NCBI GenBank assembly: GCA_022841905.1
Contig: JALHQO010000006.1
Location: 62,001-126,000, forward strand
DNA length: 64,000 nucleotides
Reading direction: 5' to 3'
From: Hyphomonadaceae bacterium
GTDB taxonomy: Bacteria > Pseudomonadota > Alphaproteobacteria > Caulobacterales > Aquidulcibacteraceae
This document shows positions 1 to 7,158 of this stretch, in pieces. The notes under the pieces were generated by a model, which saw only the letters and a program-made list of their open reading frames with translations, ran no database searches and was not told where the DNA came from. A program made the translations under genes and the position numbers. Each line of letters begins with the position of its first letter. The first letter of the stretch is position 1.

Positions 1-63
1 CATAACATCTGGGGCGCGACAGCGGGCATGGTGCGCGCGTTGTGGGAGCGGTTGTATCTCTAG
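1..63 (+). CDS. C-terminal end of a probable Nudix (CoA pyrophosphatase-like) hydrolase
   Basis: Only the last 20 codons are present, ending in TAG at 61–63. The visible tail contains an IWGATAGMVRALWERL stretch, which resembles the C-terminal 'WG.TA..l..L' segment of CoA-pyrophosphatase-type Nudix hydrolases. Such a gene commonly lies just upstream of the CCA-adding enzyme in Alphaproteobacteria, and that enzyme is found here at 1871. The Nudix box itself is outside the window, so this is a suggestion from a short tail plus gene order. Confidence 0.45.
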   Translation, partial: HNIWGATAGMVRALWERLYL

Positions 64-104
64 AACCCCCTCCCCTTGAGGGGAGGGGGCAGGGGGCGGG
101 GTGA
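64..104. repeat. GC-rich palindromic repeat, copy 1 of an inverted pair
   Basis: A hairpin CCCCCTCCCC/GGGGAGGGGG is followed by a G-rich tail reading GGGGGCGGGGTGA. The same element occurs in opposite orientation at 165–208. The hairpin follows the stop codon at 63 directly and could end transcription of the upstream gene, although it lacks a T-run. Confidence 0.7.
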
Positions 105-164
105 AGCGCTGCGCGTTCAATGCTAGCGACAGAATGACATGCGCGAACTCACAAACATCGAGCG

Positions 165-208
165 TCACCCCACCCCCCAACCCCCTCCTCTCGAGAGGAG
201 GGGGAGTT
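165..208. repeat. GC-rich palindromic repeat, inverted copy 2
   Basis: Reading TCACCCCACC…CCCCCTCCTCTCGAGAGGAGGGGG, this is the reverse-oriented partner of 64–104, about 60 bp away. Its right arm (GGAGGGGGAG) sits immediately before the GTG at 210, so the repeat supplies the apparent Shine–Dalgarno sequence of the AraC-type gene. Confidence 0.7.
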
Positions 209-209
209 A

Positions 210-680
210 GTGCCGTCTCAAGACCCGGCACTCCTCCGCCGTCTCCTGCGCGCCAAAGATCGCATGGACGCCGCGTCGCACGAGGATTGGCCGGTCGAGC
301 GCTTGGCTTCCGTCAGCGGCGTTTCCGAAGCGCATTTTGCACGCTCGTTCAAAGACGCCTTCGGCACGCCGCCGCATCGCTATCTGCTGACGCGCCGCAT
401 CGAGCGCGCCAAGGCGTTGCTGCGCGATACCGATATGCCGATCCTCGACATCGCACTCGAAACCGGCTGGCAAAGCCTCGGCACCTTCGGTCGCGTCTTC
501 CGCGACATCACAGGCGAAAGCCCCAGCGCGCTCCGCGCCCGCGAGCAGGCCAGCGCGCATGCGCTCGCCCACGTCCCGCATTGTTTCGTCAGCGCCGCTC
601 ACCGTCCCAACCTCAAGTCCGCAGTTTCGGAGAAGCGCCGCCAGGAGGCCGCGGTTAAGAAGGCCGTCGAAGACAAATAG
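210..680 (+). CDS. AraC-family helix-turn-helix regulator (DNA-binding domain only)
   Basis: The 156-residue product is essentially one AraC/XylS DNA-binding domain. A first HTH lies around residues 30–55 (LASVSGVSEAHFARSF followed by F.AFGTPPHRYL) and a second around 75–110 (ILDIALETGWQSLGTFGRVF), then a basic 35-residue tail. There is no sensor domain, so any ligand response would depend on a partner. The start is GTG at 210, directly after the purine-rich arm of a palindromic repeat. It is followed 16 bp later by a VOC-family gene, a frequent pairing for single-domain AraC regulators, which suggests control of that operon. Family call is firm, target is inferred. Confidence 0.85.
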   Translation: MPSQDPALLRRLLRAKDRMDAASHEDWPVERLASVSGVSEAHFARSFKDAFGTPPHRYLLTRRIERAKALLRDTDMPILDIALETGWQSLGTFGRVFRDITGESPSALRAREQASAHALAHVPHCFVSAAHRPNLKSAVSEKRRQEAAVKKAVEDK

Positions 681-696
681 CTCTGAGGAGGCGGCA

Positions 697-1101
697 ATGA
701 TCAAAGGCATCAACGTGATCGGGCTCTATGTGCACGATCAGGACGAGGCGGTCGATTTCTACGTCAACAAGCTGGGCTTCGAAGTCCACGCCGACGTGAA
801 GAACGGCCCGTTCCGCTGGCTGACGGTGAAACACGCGAGCCAACCCGGCTTCGAACTCGGCTTATTCGAGCCGCAAGAACCGGCGCTCGACTCCGCCACC
901 GCGCAAACGATGCGTGAAATGGTGGCCAAGGGCGCGATGCCGCCTTTGGTTTTCGTGGTCGAAGATTGCCGCGCCGCATACGAGGCGCTGAAGGCCAAGG
1001 GCGTGGAGTTCACACAAGAACCGATCGCGCGCTTCGGCAGCGTCGACGCCAATCTCCGCGATCCTTCCGGCAACGCCTGGAAAATGGTGCAAGACCGCTA
1101 A
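697..1101 (+). CDS. VOC (glyoxalase/bleomycin-resistance fold) family protein
   Basis: The 134-residue protein has the two beta-alpha-beta-beta-beta halves of the vicinal-oxygen-chelate fold: an N-terminal INVIGLYVHDQDEAVDFYVN and a C-terminal ANLRDPSGNAWKMVQ. The 'LRDPSGN.W' ending is characteristic of this superfamily. Substrate cannot be told from sequence; members include glyoxalases, dioxygenases and antibiotic-binding proteins. Start ATG 697 follows a strong GAGGAG at 686–691. It lies downstream of the AraC-type regulator, probably in one transcription unit. Confidence 0.85.
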   Translation: MIKGINVIGLYVHDQDEAVDFYVNKLGFEVHADVKNGPFRWLTVKHASQPGFELGLFEPQEPALDSATAQTMREMVAKGAMPPLVFVVEDCRAAYEALKAKGVEFTQEPIARFGSVDANLRDPSGNAWKMVQDR

Positions 1102-1139
1102 TGTACGCGCAGTTTTATGCTGCTTCGAAGGAGGCCCGC

Positions 1140-1343
1140 GTGAGCAAATTCATCCGCACGTTTCACCGCTGGACGTCGATCGCGTTCACATTGGTCGTCG
1201 CCGCTATTTTTGTCGTTCTGGCCCTCGGCCAGCAACCGGCGCGGTGGATTTATTATCTGCCGCTGTTGCCGCTGTTTTTTCTGATGCTGACGGGACTTTA
1301 TCTTTTCGCGTTGCCATATTTTTCGAAACGCGAGACGGGGTGA
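1140..1343 (+). CDS. Small two-helix membrane protein
   Basis: This 67-residue protein has two hydrophobic segments (about residues 12–30 and 38–60) joined by a short QQPARW loop and a basic tail. I do not recognise a family. Start GTG 1140 is chosen because GAAGGAGG lies at 1127–1134 with good spacing; an in-frame ATG at 1101 has no ribosome site of its own. Its stop overlaps the ATG of the next gene (TGATG), so the two are probably translationally coupled. Confidence 0.6.
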   Translation: MSKFIRTFHRWTSIAFTLVVAAIFVVLALGQQPARWIYYLPLLPLFFLMLTGLYLFALPYFSKRETG

Positions 1344-1807
1344 TGCAAATGGCAAAGAAGGCCGTGAAGAAAAAGGCGCCAGCGAAAAAAGCGCCGGCGA
1401 AGAAGGCTAAGCCGAAATTGCTCTCCGGCGGCAATCCGCAGATCGCCAAGGGCTACGGCGATGCGCCGGTGAAGGCCTACATCGCGGCGATCCCGGAATG
1501 GAAGAAGGACGTCGGCAAGCGCATCAACGCTATCGTCTCTGAGGTCGTGCCGGGCGTGAAGAAAGCGGTGAAGTGGAACACGCCGCTTTACGGCGTTGAG
1601 GAGGGGCGCTGGTTCCTCGCCTTCCACGTCTTCACGCGCTACGTGAAAGTGACGTTCTTCGACGGCGTCGACTTGAAACCCCCGCCCGAAGGCAAGTCGA
1701 AGTCGCCGCGGGTGCGCTATTACGACATCCACGAAGGCGCCTTCGACGAAGCGCAGTTCACCAAATGGGTCAAACAAGCCGTGAAGCTGCCCGGCGAGAA
1801 GATGTGA
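1343..1807 (+). CDS. DUF1801 family protein with lysine/alanine-rich N-terminal tail
   Basis: Of 154 residues, about 40–150 form a DUF1801 (YdhG-like) domain, with W-x-x-x-V near KAVKWNTPLYGVEEGRWFLA and a YYDIHEG segment. The first ~27 residues are Lys/Ala/Pro repeats (KKAVKKKAPAKKAPAKKAKP), resembling histone-H1-like or nucleoid-protein tails. DUF1801 has no settled biochemical role; the tail suggests nucleic-acid contact, which is inference. Start ATG 1343 overlaps the previous stop. A second in-frame ATG at 1349 is possible. Confidence 0.75.
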   Translation: MQMAKKAVKKKAPAKKAPAKKAKPKLLSGGNPQIAKGYGDAPVKAYIAAIPEWKKDVGKRINAIVSEVVPGVKKAVKWNTPLYGVEEGRWFLAFHVFTRYVKVTFFDGVDLKPPPEGKSKSPRVRYYDIHEGAFDEAQFTKWVKQAVKLPGEKM

Positions 1808-1870
1808 GAGGTCGGCGCCGTAGCGTCCCTGCCATTGAGCGCGCGCGCGAACTGCGCGAAGAGTAGGCGA

Positions 1871-3106
1871 ATGACCGCGATCACCCACGCCGCTTGGCTC
1901 AAAGCCGCCGAAACTCAAAAGCTGATCGCAGCGCTCGAAGCGGCGCGCGCTGGCGGCTCGCGTTTCGTCGGCGGCTGTGTGCGTAATACTTTGATGGGCC
2001 GCGAGGTCGACGACATCGACATCGCCACGCAGCTGACGCCGCCGGACGTGATCGCCGTCGCCACGAAAGCGGGCTTTGCCGCGCACCCGACTGGCATCGA
2101 GCACGGCACCATCACGGTCGTCGTCAATCACAAACCGTTCGAAGTCACCACGCTCCGCCGCGACGTCAGCACCGATGGCCGCCGCGCCACCGTCGCCTTC
2201 ACCGAAAGCTGGGCGGAGGATGCCGAGCGCCGCGACTTCCGCATGAACGCGCTCTACGCCGATGCATCCGGCGCCATCCACGATCCCACCGGCGGCGGCC
2301 TCGACGATGTGCGCACGGGCCGCGTCATCTTCATCGGCGACGCGCACCAGCGCATCAAGGAAGACTATCTCCGCATCCTGCGCTTCTTCCGCTTCAACGC
2401 CTGGTACGCGCGAGGGCCCGTCGATCCGCAAGGCCTGCACGCCTGCGCCGATCTCGTCGCTGGGCTCGACACGCTCTCGGTTGAGCGCATCTGGAAAGAA
2501 ACCAAGAAAATGCTCGGCGCGCTTGACCCGCGCGCCTCTTGGGAGGGCATGAAAGCGATCGAAGTCCGCGCGCGCGCGCTGCCGGAGCTGAGCAACGACG
2601 ATCGTCTGCATGCGCTGTGCACGCTTGACGCCGATCTCATGTTGCCCGTCGATGCGATGACGCGCGTCGCGGCGACGCTGCCGGATCAGGAAAGCGCCAA
2701 AGCGTTGGCGCGCCGGCTCAAGCTTTCAAACGAAGAGCGCGATCGCTTGGTCGCCGCACTCGGCGACGATGTGAAGATCACCTCCTATATGTCGCTGCGC
2801 GAAATGCGCCGCGCCATTTACAAGCTGGGTAACGAAGCCTTTGGCGATCGCGTGAAACTCGCCTGGGCCGCTAGCGGTGGCGACAAAGCGCAAGCCTGGC
2901 GCGCGCTCGTCGCGCACGGCCAGATGTGGACGCCGCCAAAGCTGCCGCTCACCGGCGATGAAGTGATGGCCGCCGGCGTGCCCGCCGGGCCGAAGGTGGG
3001 CCTGATCCTGCGCGAAGTCGAAGACTGGTGGATCGACGCCGATTTCCCGGACGATAAGCTCAGCGTGATTGAGCGGTTGAAGGCCGTGGCGCAGGGGCTT
3101 TCATAA
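1871..3106 (+). CDS. cca: CCA tRNA nucleotidyltransferase / poly(A) polymerase family
   Basis: The enzyme adds or repairs the 3' CCA of tRNAs, or belongs to the closely related bacterial poly(A) polymerases. The head domain shows GGCVRNTLMG and the catalytic DDIDIAT, then RRD-type (TTLRRDVSTDGR) and ERRDFRMNAL motifs, and the RNA-binding segment RIKEDYLRILRFFRF. At 411 residues it is normal for alphaproteobacterial CCA enzymes. Start ATG 1871 is chosen over upstream in-frame near-starts because the protein aligns from there. Gene order with a Nudix gene is common in the class; here ~1.8 kb of accessory genes intervenes. Confidence 0.93.
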   Translation: MTAITHAAWLKAAETQKLIAALEAARAGGSRFVGGCVRNTLMGREVDDIDIATQLTPPDVIAVATKAGFAAHPTGIEHGTITVVVNHKPFEVTTLRRDVSTDGRRATVAFTESWAEDAERRDFRMNALYADASGAIHDPTGGGLDDVRTGRVIFIGDAHQRIKEDYLRILRFFRFNAWYARGPVDPQGLHACADLVAGLDTLSVERIWKETKKMLGALDPRASWEGMKAIEVRARALPELSNDDRLHALCTLDADLMLPVDAMTRVAATLPDQESAKALARRLKLSNEERDRLVAALGDDVKITSYMSLREMRRAIYKLGNEAFGDRVKLAWAASGGDKAQAWRALVAHGQMWTPPKLPLTGDEVMAAGVPAGPKVGLILREVEDWWIDADFPDDKLSVIERLKAVAQGLS

Positions 3107-3108
3107 TT

Positions 3109-3211
3109 CGTCATCCCGGACACGCGAAGCGTGATCCGGACCCAGGGGCGAATGCGCCGCTCTACGATCCCCTGGGTTCCGGGCTCGCGCTGCGCGCGCC
3201 CCGGAATGACG
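3109..3211. repeat. ~100-bp palindromic repeat, copy 1 (overlaps acyltransferase 3' end)
   Basis: Outer arms CGTCATCCCGG and CCGGAATGACG pair, and inner arms GACCCAGGGG and CCCCTGGGTTC pair, giving a branched palindrome. Related copies are at 19258–19359 and 49662–49767. The minus-strand acyltransferase reads into this element, which encodes its last ~17 residues and stop codon. Confidence 0.85.
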
Positions 3212-4310
3212 GGAGTTGAATTGCCCGTATCCATTTCCGCGCCGGCTCTTCGATGAGCAGGTACGCAAACACTGAAGCCACGATGCTCGCCACGAACACG
3301 CCAACCACAGCGCCGACACGCAGCGCGAGCTCAGACGTTTCCGCCACGCCCAAGCGCTCGAGCGCGTGAAACCAGACAATGTCGATCGGCAGATGGATCA
3401 TGTAGAGCGCGTAGCTGGCCGCGCCCAGAAACACGAACACGCGCCCGCTCATCGGCGCATCGACGCCGTGGCGCGAGGTTTCCGCTAAGCCATACAACAA
3501 GCCGGCGAGGCCGAACCACACGAAGCCTTCCCACCAGCCGAGCATGGTCGCAGCCACGATCCAGCCCGCACTCACGGCGACCATCGGCCAGGCCCAGCTC
3601 TTCGGCGCGGCGTGATTGCGGCCGAAAGAATAGAGCGCAACGCCCAACAGGAAGGACGGCAAGATCCGCAGCGCGCCGATCTGCGCCGTCATCTGCGAAA
3701 AGTCGTTGCCGACCCACGGCAGCGCGTAATGCAAATTCGAAAGCGCCCAGAACGACCACACACAAAGCGCCAGCGCGCCCGCCAGCACCCAGCCCGACCA
3801 GGCCTGCGCGCGCACAACGGCGGCGGCGATCAGAGGGAAGAGAAGGTAAGCCGCCCATTCAGCGCTGATCGACCAGGATGGGAAATTCCAGCCCACCGCG
3901 CTAGTCGCGCCCCAAGCGTGAACCATGAGGAGGTGCGCCGGCAGATCGCTCCATTTGAACGCCTCCGGCGAGCCGACGCCCGCGCCCATGGCGCTCGCGC
4001 CGACGAACAACAGAACCATCGCCGCCAGGGCCGCCAGGTGCATCGGGTAAACCCGGGCGATTCGGTTCTTCAGGAAGCCGCCATAGCCGAAGCGCCCGTC
4101 CTCGACGTTGGTCAGATAGACGTGCGCCAGGATGAAGCCGGAGAGCGTGAAAAAAAGGTCGACTCCGAGGTAGCCGTCCGCGACCAGCCCGATCTGACCC
4201 ATGCCAAGGTCCAGATGGTCCTTAAAATGGTACAAAAGCACCCAGAACGCCGCGATAAATCGGAGCGAAGTCAGTGGTTTAAGCTCTTGCGGATAGGCGA
4301 GTTGAGGCAT
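3162..4310 (-). CDS. Acyltransferase family 3 (integral membrane, OafA/NodX-like)
   Basis: The 382-residue polytopic protein begins with LTSLRFIAAFWVLLYHF, the acyltransferase-3 signature containing the conserved R and H, followed by YLGVDLFFTLSGFIL and about ten hydrophobic segments, including FLGAASYALYMIHLPI near the C-terminus. Such proteins O-acylate surface polysaccharides or lipids; the acceptor is unknown. Start ATG 4310 has GAGGCGAG upstream. The last ~17 residues (LPSFRGARSASPEPRGS) are encoded by a palindromic repeat, so the native C-terminus was probably replaced by repeat insertion. It is divergent from the AbrB–Doc pair. Confidence 0.85.
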   Translation of the reverse strand: MPQLAYPQELKPLTSLRFIAAFWVLLYHFKDHLDLGMGQIGLVADGYLGVDLFFTLSGFILAHVYLTNVEDGRFGYGGFLKNRIARVYPMHLAALAAMVLLFVGASAMGAGVGSPEAFKWSDLPAHLLMVHAWGATSAVGWNFPSWSISAEWAAYLLFPLIAAAVVRAQAWSGWVLAGALALCVWSFWALSNLHYALPWVGNDFSQMTAQIGALRILPSFLLGVALYSFGRNHAAPKSWAWPMVAVSAGWIVAATMLGWWEGFVWFGLAGLLYGLAETSRHGVDAPMSGRVFVFLGAASYALYMIHLPIDIVWFHALERLGVAETSELALRVGAVVGVFVASIVASVFAYLLIEEPARKWIRAIQLPSFRGARSASPEPRGS

Positions 4311-4350
4311 GATCGCTCGCCTCAAGCAAGAAAAAGGCCGAGGTCGGCTT

Positions 4351-4370
4351 GTTATAACTGATGTTATAAC
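4351..4370. promoter_or_regulatory. Double-palindrome operator candidate upstream of AbrB–Doc
   Basis: GTTATAAC occurs twice, at 4351–4358 and 4363–4370, separated by TGAT. Each copy is a perfect 8-bp palindrome and the whole is AT-rich in a GC-rich genome. It sits 18 bp before the antitoxin start and ~40 bp from the divergent acyltransferase start, the expected place for an AbrB-type autorepressor to bind. Confidence 0.6.
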
Positions 4371-4387
4371 TTAGATTGGCCGGGGCC

Positions 4388-4708
4388 ATGACCGATGAGA
4401 TCAAAAAGCCCACCGCGCAAAAAGGCGTCGCCGATGGCGAACGCATCCCCTTCGAAGCGGAAAAGTCCGCCACGAAGCCGGCCGGCCGCACCCTGAAAGT
4501 CCGCAAAATCGGCAACTCGCTCGGCGTCGTGCTGCCGAAGGATGTGCTGGCGAAGCTTAAGGTCGGCGAAGGCGATGAGCTGAGCGTGAGCGAGACGTCC
4601 GAGGGCGTGACGCTGAAAGCCAATGACGAGGACACCGCCGAACTGATGAAGTTGGCGGAAGACATCATGCGCAAGCGCCGCCGCGTGCTGAAGGCGTTGG
4701 CGCAATGA
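4388..4708 (+). CDS. AbrB/SpoVT-family antitoxin
   Basis: The 106-residue protein carries a SpoVT-AbrB swapped-hairpin DNA-binding domain at about residues 34–80 (RTLKVRKIGNSLGVVLPKDV…EGDELSV). It is preceded by a ~30-residue polar extension and followed by a C-terminal helix (ELMKLAEDIMRKRRRVLKAL) likely to contact the toxin. In type II systems such proteins neutralise the toxin and repress the operon. Start ATG 4388 follows GGCCGGGG. Its stop overlaps the toxin ATG (ATGA at 4705–4708), indicating coupled translation. The double palindrome at 4351–4370 is the likely operator. Confidence 0.88.
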   Translation: MTDEIKKPTAQKGVADGERIPFEAEKSATKPAGRTLKVRKIGNSLGVVLPKDVLAKLKVGEGDELSVSETSEGVTLKANDEDTAELMKLAEDIMRKRRRVLKALAQ

Positions 4709-5091
4709 AGGAGCCGCGCTGGCTCCCGAAGGACCTCATTCTCGACATTCACAATCGCCAGCTGGCCGAGCATGGCGGCGGTGTGGGTGTTCGAGATGAA
4801 GGCCTGTTGGAGTCCGCCTTGGCGCGGCCGCAGAATCTCTTCGCCTATGGCGAAAGCGATCCCGCGGCGCCCGCGGGCGTGTATGCGTTCGGCATCGCCA
4901 AGAACCATCCTTTCGTCGATGGCAACAAGCGCACGGCTTTCGTCGCCTGCGAACTTTTCCTCGCCGCTAACGGATTTGATCTCGTGGCGTCCGACGAGGA
5001 TTGCTTGGCAATGATGCTGTCACTGGCCGCCAGCGAGATCGATGAAGCCGAGTTCGCGGCGTGGCTGCGCGATAACGTGGAGCCACGCTAG
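4705..5091 (+). CDS. doc: Death-on-curing (Doc/Fic) toxin
   Basis: The 128-residue protein has the Fic/Doc core motif HPFVDGNKR at residues 68–76. Known Doc phosphorylates EF-Tu with ATP, and the H-x-F-x-D/N-G-N-K-R form seen here is the Doc type rather than the AMPylating Fic type, whose motif continues GNGR. Upstream helices (VRDEGLLESALARPQNLFAY) match the Doc family, including the usual 'E.LL.SAL.RP'. All catalytic residues are present, so it should be active when free of antitoxin. It overlaps the AbrB-type antitoxin by 4 bp. Confidence 0.9.
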   Translation: MKEPRWLPKDLILDIHNRQLAEHGGGVGVRDEGLLESALARPQNLFAYGESDPAAPAGVYAFGIAKNHPFVDGNKRTAFVACELFLAANGFDLVASDEDCLAMMLSLAASEIDEAEFAAWLRDNVEPR

Positions 5092-5095
5092 CGGC

Positions 5096-5995
5096 TCAAG
5101 GCCACTTCACCACCGGCGGCATTGAGCTCAGAATGCTCTCAACATTCCCGCCCGTTTTCAGCCCAAACGTGGTGCCGCGGTCGTAGAGCAGATTGTACTC
5201 CACGTAGCGTCCGCGTTGGATCAGCTGTTCTTCGCGATCCGCCTCGCTCCACGCTTGATGCATGCGCTTGCGCAAAAGCTCGGGATACACCGCTAGAAAC
5301 GCGCGCCCCACGTCCTGCGTGAAAGCGAAATCTTCTTCCCAGGTATCGCCGCTCGCGCCGCCACTATTGTGGTGGTCATAAAAGATGCCGCCGACGCCGC
5401 GCGGTTCGTTGCGATGCGGCAGCCAGAAATATTCGTCGGCCCACTTTTTGTAGCTCGGATAGAGATCGTCGCCGTGCGCGTCGCAGGCGGCTTTGAACGC
5501 GGCGTGAAACGTCACGGCGTCTTCGAAGCTCTCGCTGCGCTGATAGTGCTGCGTTGGGTTCAAGTCGCCGCCGCCGCCGAACCACCATTCGGTGGTGCGG
5601 ATATGGCGCGTGTTCATGTGCGCGGCGGGGCAGTGGGGATTGCGCAGATGCGCGATCAGCGAAATGCCGCTCGCCCAAAAGCGCGGATCGTCGGCGGCGC
5701 CCTTCACGTTCTTGGCGAAGTCTGGCGAGAACTCGCCGTGTACGGTGCTCACATGCACGCCGACCTTTTCGAAGAACCGCCCGCGCATCATGCCGGCGAC
5801 GCCGCCGCCATGATCGGCACTGCCATCGCCGCGCCGCCACGGCGTTTTCTCGAACCGCCCCGGCGCGCCCGGATAGAGCGCCGCCGGCGCGTCATCTTCG
5901 ATCGCCTCGAACGCCGCGCAGATTTGATCGCGCAGGCTTTCGAACCACGCCTTGGCCCGCGCTTTCCGGTCTTCGCTCAATTCAATTTCTCCCAT
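5096..5995 (-). CDS. hemF: Oxygen-dependent coproporphyrinogen-III oxidase
   Basis: HemF oxidatively decarboxylates coproporphyrinogen III to protoporphyrinogen IX in haem synthesis. The 299-residue product has the family landmarks: [27 protein letters not shown] (metal and substrate site), [11 protein letters not shown], and the C-terminal [20 protein letters not shown] plus ESILSSMPP. Length is normal. Start ATG 5995 lies inside the 3' end of trmL (19-bp overlap), so the two are transcribed together, divergently from petABC whose haem-bearing products need this pathway. Confidence 0.95.
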   Translation of the reverse strand: MGEIELSEDRKARAKAWFESLRDQICAAFEAIEDDAPAALYPGAPGRFEKTPWRRGDGSADHGGGVAGMMRGRFFEKVGVHVSTVHGEFSPDFAKNVKGAADDPRFWASGISLIAHLRNPHCPAAHMNTRHIRTTEWWFGGGGDLNPTQHYQRSESFEDAVTFHAAFKAACDAHGDDLYPSYKKWADEYFWLPHRNEPRGVGGIFYDHHNSGGASGDTWEEDFAFTQDVGRAFLAVYPELLRKRMHQAWSEADREEQLIQRGRYVEYNLLYDRGTTFGLKTGGNVESILSSMPPVVKWP

Positions 5996-6441
5996 GCCCC
6001 GGTCTGCCGCATCGCCTCGGTCAAGACCACGGCCGCCGCCGTCACCACATTGAGCGAGCGCAAGCCGGCCGTCATTGGAATCCGGACGCTGGCCTGCGCC
6101 GCTGCGTAAAGTTCCCCCGGCGAGCCGGCGCTCTCGCGCCCGAGGATCAGAGTGTCGCCTGTGGAGAACTGGAAATCCTTGAAGCGCAGCGCGCCGTCGG
6201 TCTCGACCAACACCAAGCGCCCTCCCTCTCGTTCCGGCGCCGCTCTGAATGCTGCGAAGCTGGCGTGGCGGATCAGCCGGGCCTTGTCGCCATAGTCGAG
6301 CGCGGCGCGCTTCATCGACGTGTCGGTCAGCGGAAAGCCGCACGGCTCGATCACATCGAGCCCGACGCCCAAGCAGGCAGAGAGGCGAATGGCCGCGCCG
6401 AGATTTTGGGGGATGTCCGGTTGATAGAGTGCGAGCCGCAC
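5977..6441 (-). CDS. trmL: tRNA (cytidine(34)-2'-O)-methyltransferase
   Basis: The 154-residue SPOUT-class enzyme methylates the wobble ribose of certain leucine tRNAs. It has the trefoil-knot motifs in order: [15 protein letters not shown] at the start, [11 protein letters not shown] in the middle, and [20 protein letters not shown] at the end. The protein is the minimal single-domain form usual for TrmL. ATG 6441 starts it 134 bp from the preferred petA start on the other strand. Its stop lies within hemF. Confidence 0.93.
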   Translation of the reverse strand: MRLALYQPDIPQNLGAAIRLSACLGVGLDVIEPCGFPLTDTSMKRAALDYGDKARLIRHASFAAFRAAPEREGGRLVLVETDGALRFKDFQFSTGDTLILGRESAGSPGELYAAAQASVRIPMTAGLRSLNVVTAAAVVLTEAMRQTGAWEKLN

Positions 6442-6575
6442 GGTAAGGCCTCGGCGCCGGAGAAACTGGGCTGAATCGGGTAGTTGAGCGGGCGATGCTG
6501 CGGCGACGCGCCGCGCGCTTCGCGACCCGGACTAGCCTAGCTTCGGCGCCGAACCAAGGCCGGGAGATCAAGTCG

Positions 6576-7130
6576 GTGGCTGAAGCAGCATCCGCGCACG
6601 CGGGAGAAGACACAACCCGGCGCGATTTCATTTACATCGCCGCCGGCGCCGTTGGCGCGGTTGGCGCCGCGGCCACGATCTGGCCTTTCGTCGATCAGAT
6701 GAACCCCGCCGCTGATACGCGCGCACTCTCGACCACCGAGGTCGACCTCAGCGCCATCGTGCTCGGCCAGCAGATCAAAGTGATGTGGCAGGGAAAGCCG
6801 GTGTTCGTGCGTCACCGCACCGCCGACGAAATTTCACGCGCCCAGCGCGACGACTTCGCGTCGTTGAAGGATCCGCAAAGCGACGCAGAACGGCTCGTGC
6901 AGGAAGATGGCCAGCCGGGCCGGCCCGAGTGGCTGATCCTGCAAGCCAGCTGCACGCACTTGGGCTGTGTGCCGACCTTCGTCGAAGGCTCATCCTTCGG
7001 CGGTTGGTTCTGCCCGTGCCACGGTTCGGACTACGACACGTCGGGCCGCATTCGCCGTGGTCCTGCGCCGGCCAATCTCTTGGTCGCGCCGTACCTCTTC
7101 CTCAACGACACATCCATCCGCATCGGCTGA
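6576..7130 (+). CDS. petA: Ubiquinol–cytochrome c reductase, Rieske iron–sulfur subunit
   Basis: This is the 2Fe-2S subunit of complex III. Counting from GTG 6576 (184 residues), a twin-arginine signal-anchor lies at 14–45 ([18 protein letters not shown]), and the cluster ligands are Cys126/His128 in CTHLGC and Cys146/His149 in CPCHG. The disulfide pair Cys131/Cys148 is also present. GTG 6576 is preferred because GGGAG lies 9 bp upstream and Rieske proteins start about ten residues before the RR motif. An in-frame ATG at 6495 would add 27 Arg/Ala-rich residues unlike the family. First gene of petABC. Confidence 0.93.
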   Translation: MAEAASAHAGEDTTRRDFIYIAAGAVGAVGAAATIWPFVDQMNPAADTRALSTTEVDLSAIVLGQQIKVMWQGKPVFVRHRTADEISRAQRDDFASLKDPQSDAERLVQEDGQPGRPEWLILQASCTHLGCVPTFVEGSSFGGWFCPCHGSDYDTSGRIRRGPAPANLLVAPYLFLNDTSIRIG

Positions 7131-7158
7131 GGCATTGCCGGACTCTGGGAGCCATTAA

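Noticed and set aside
1298-2611. Antisense frame of ~437 codons under DUF1801 and cca
   Set aside because: No family features and it crosses two well-supported plus-strand genes.
5096-6631. One long minus-strand open frame of ~510 codons
   Set aside because: Only the part after ATG 5995 encodes a recognisable protein (HemF). The upstream portion is the shifted frame of trmL, read without stops because of high GC.
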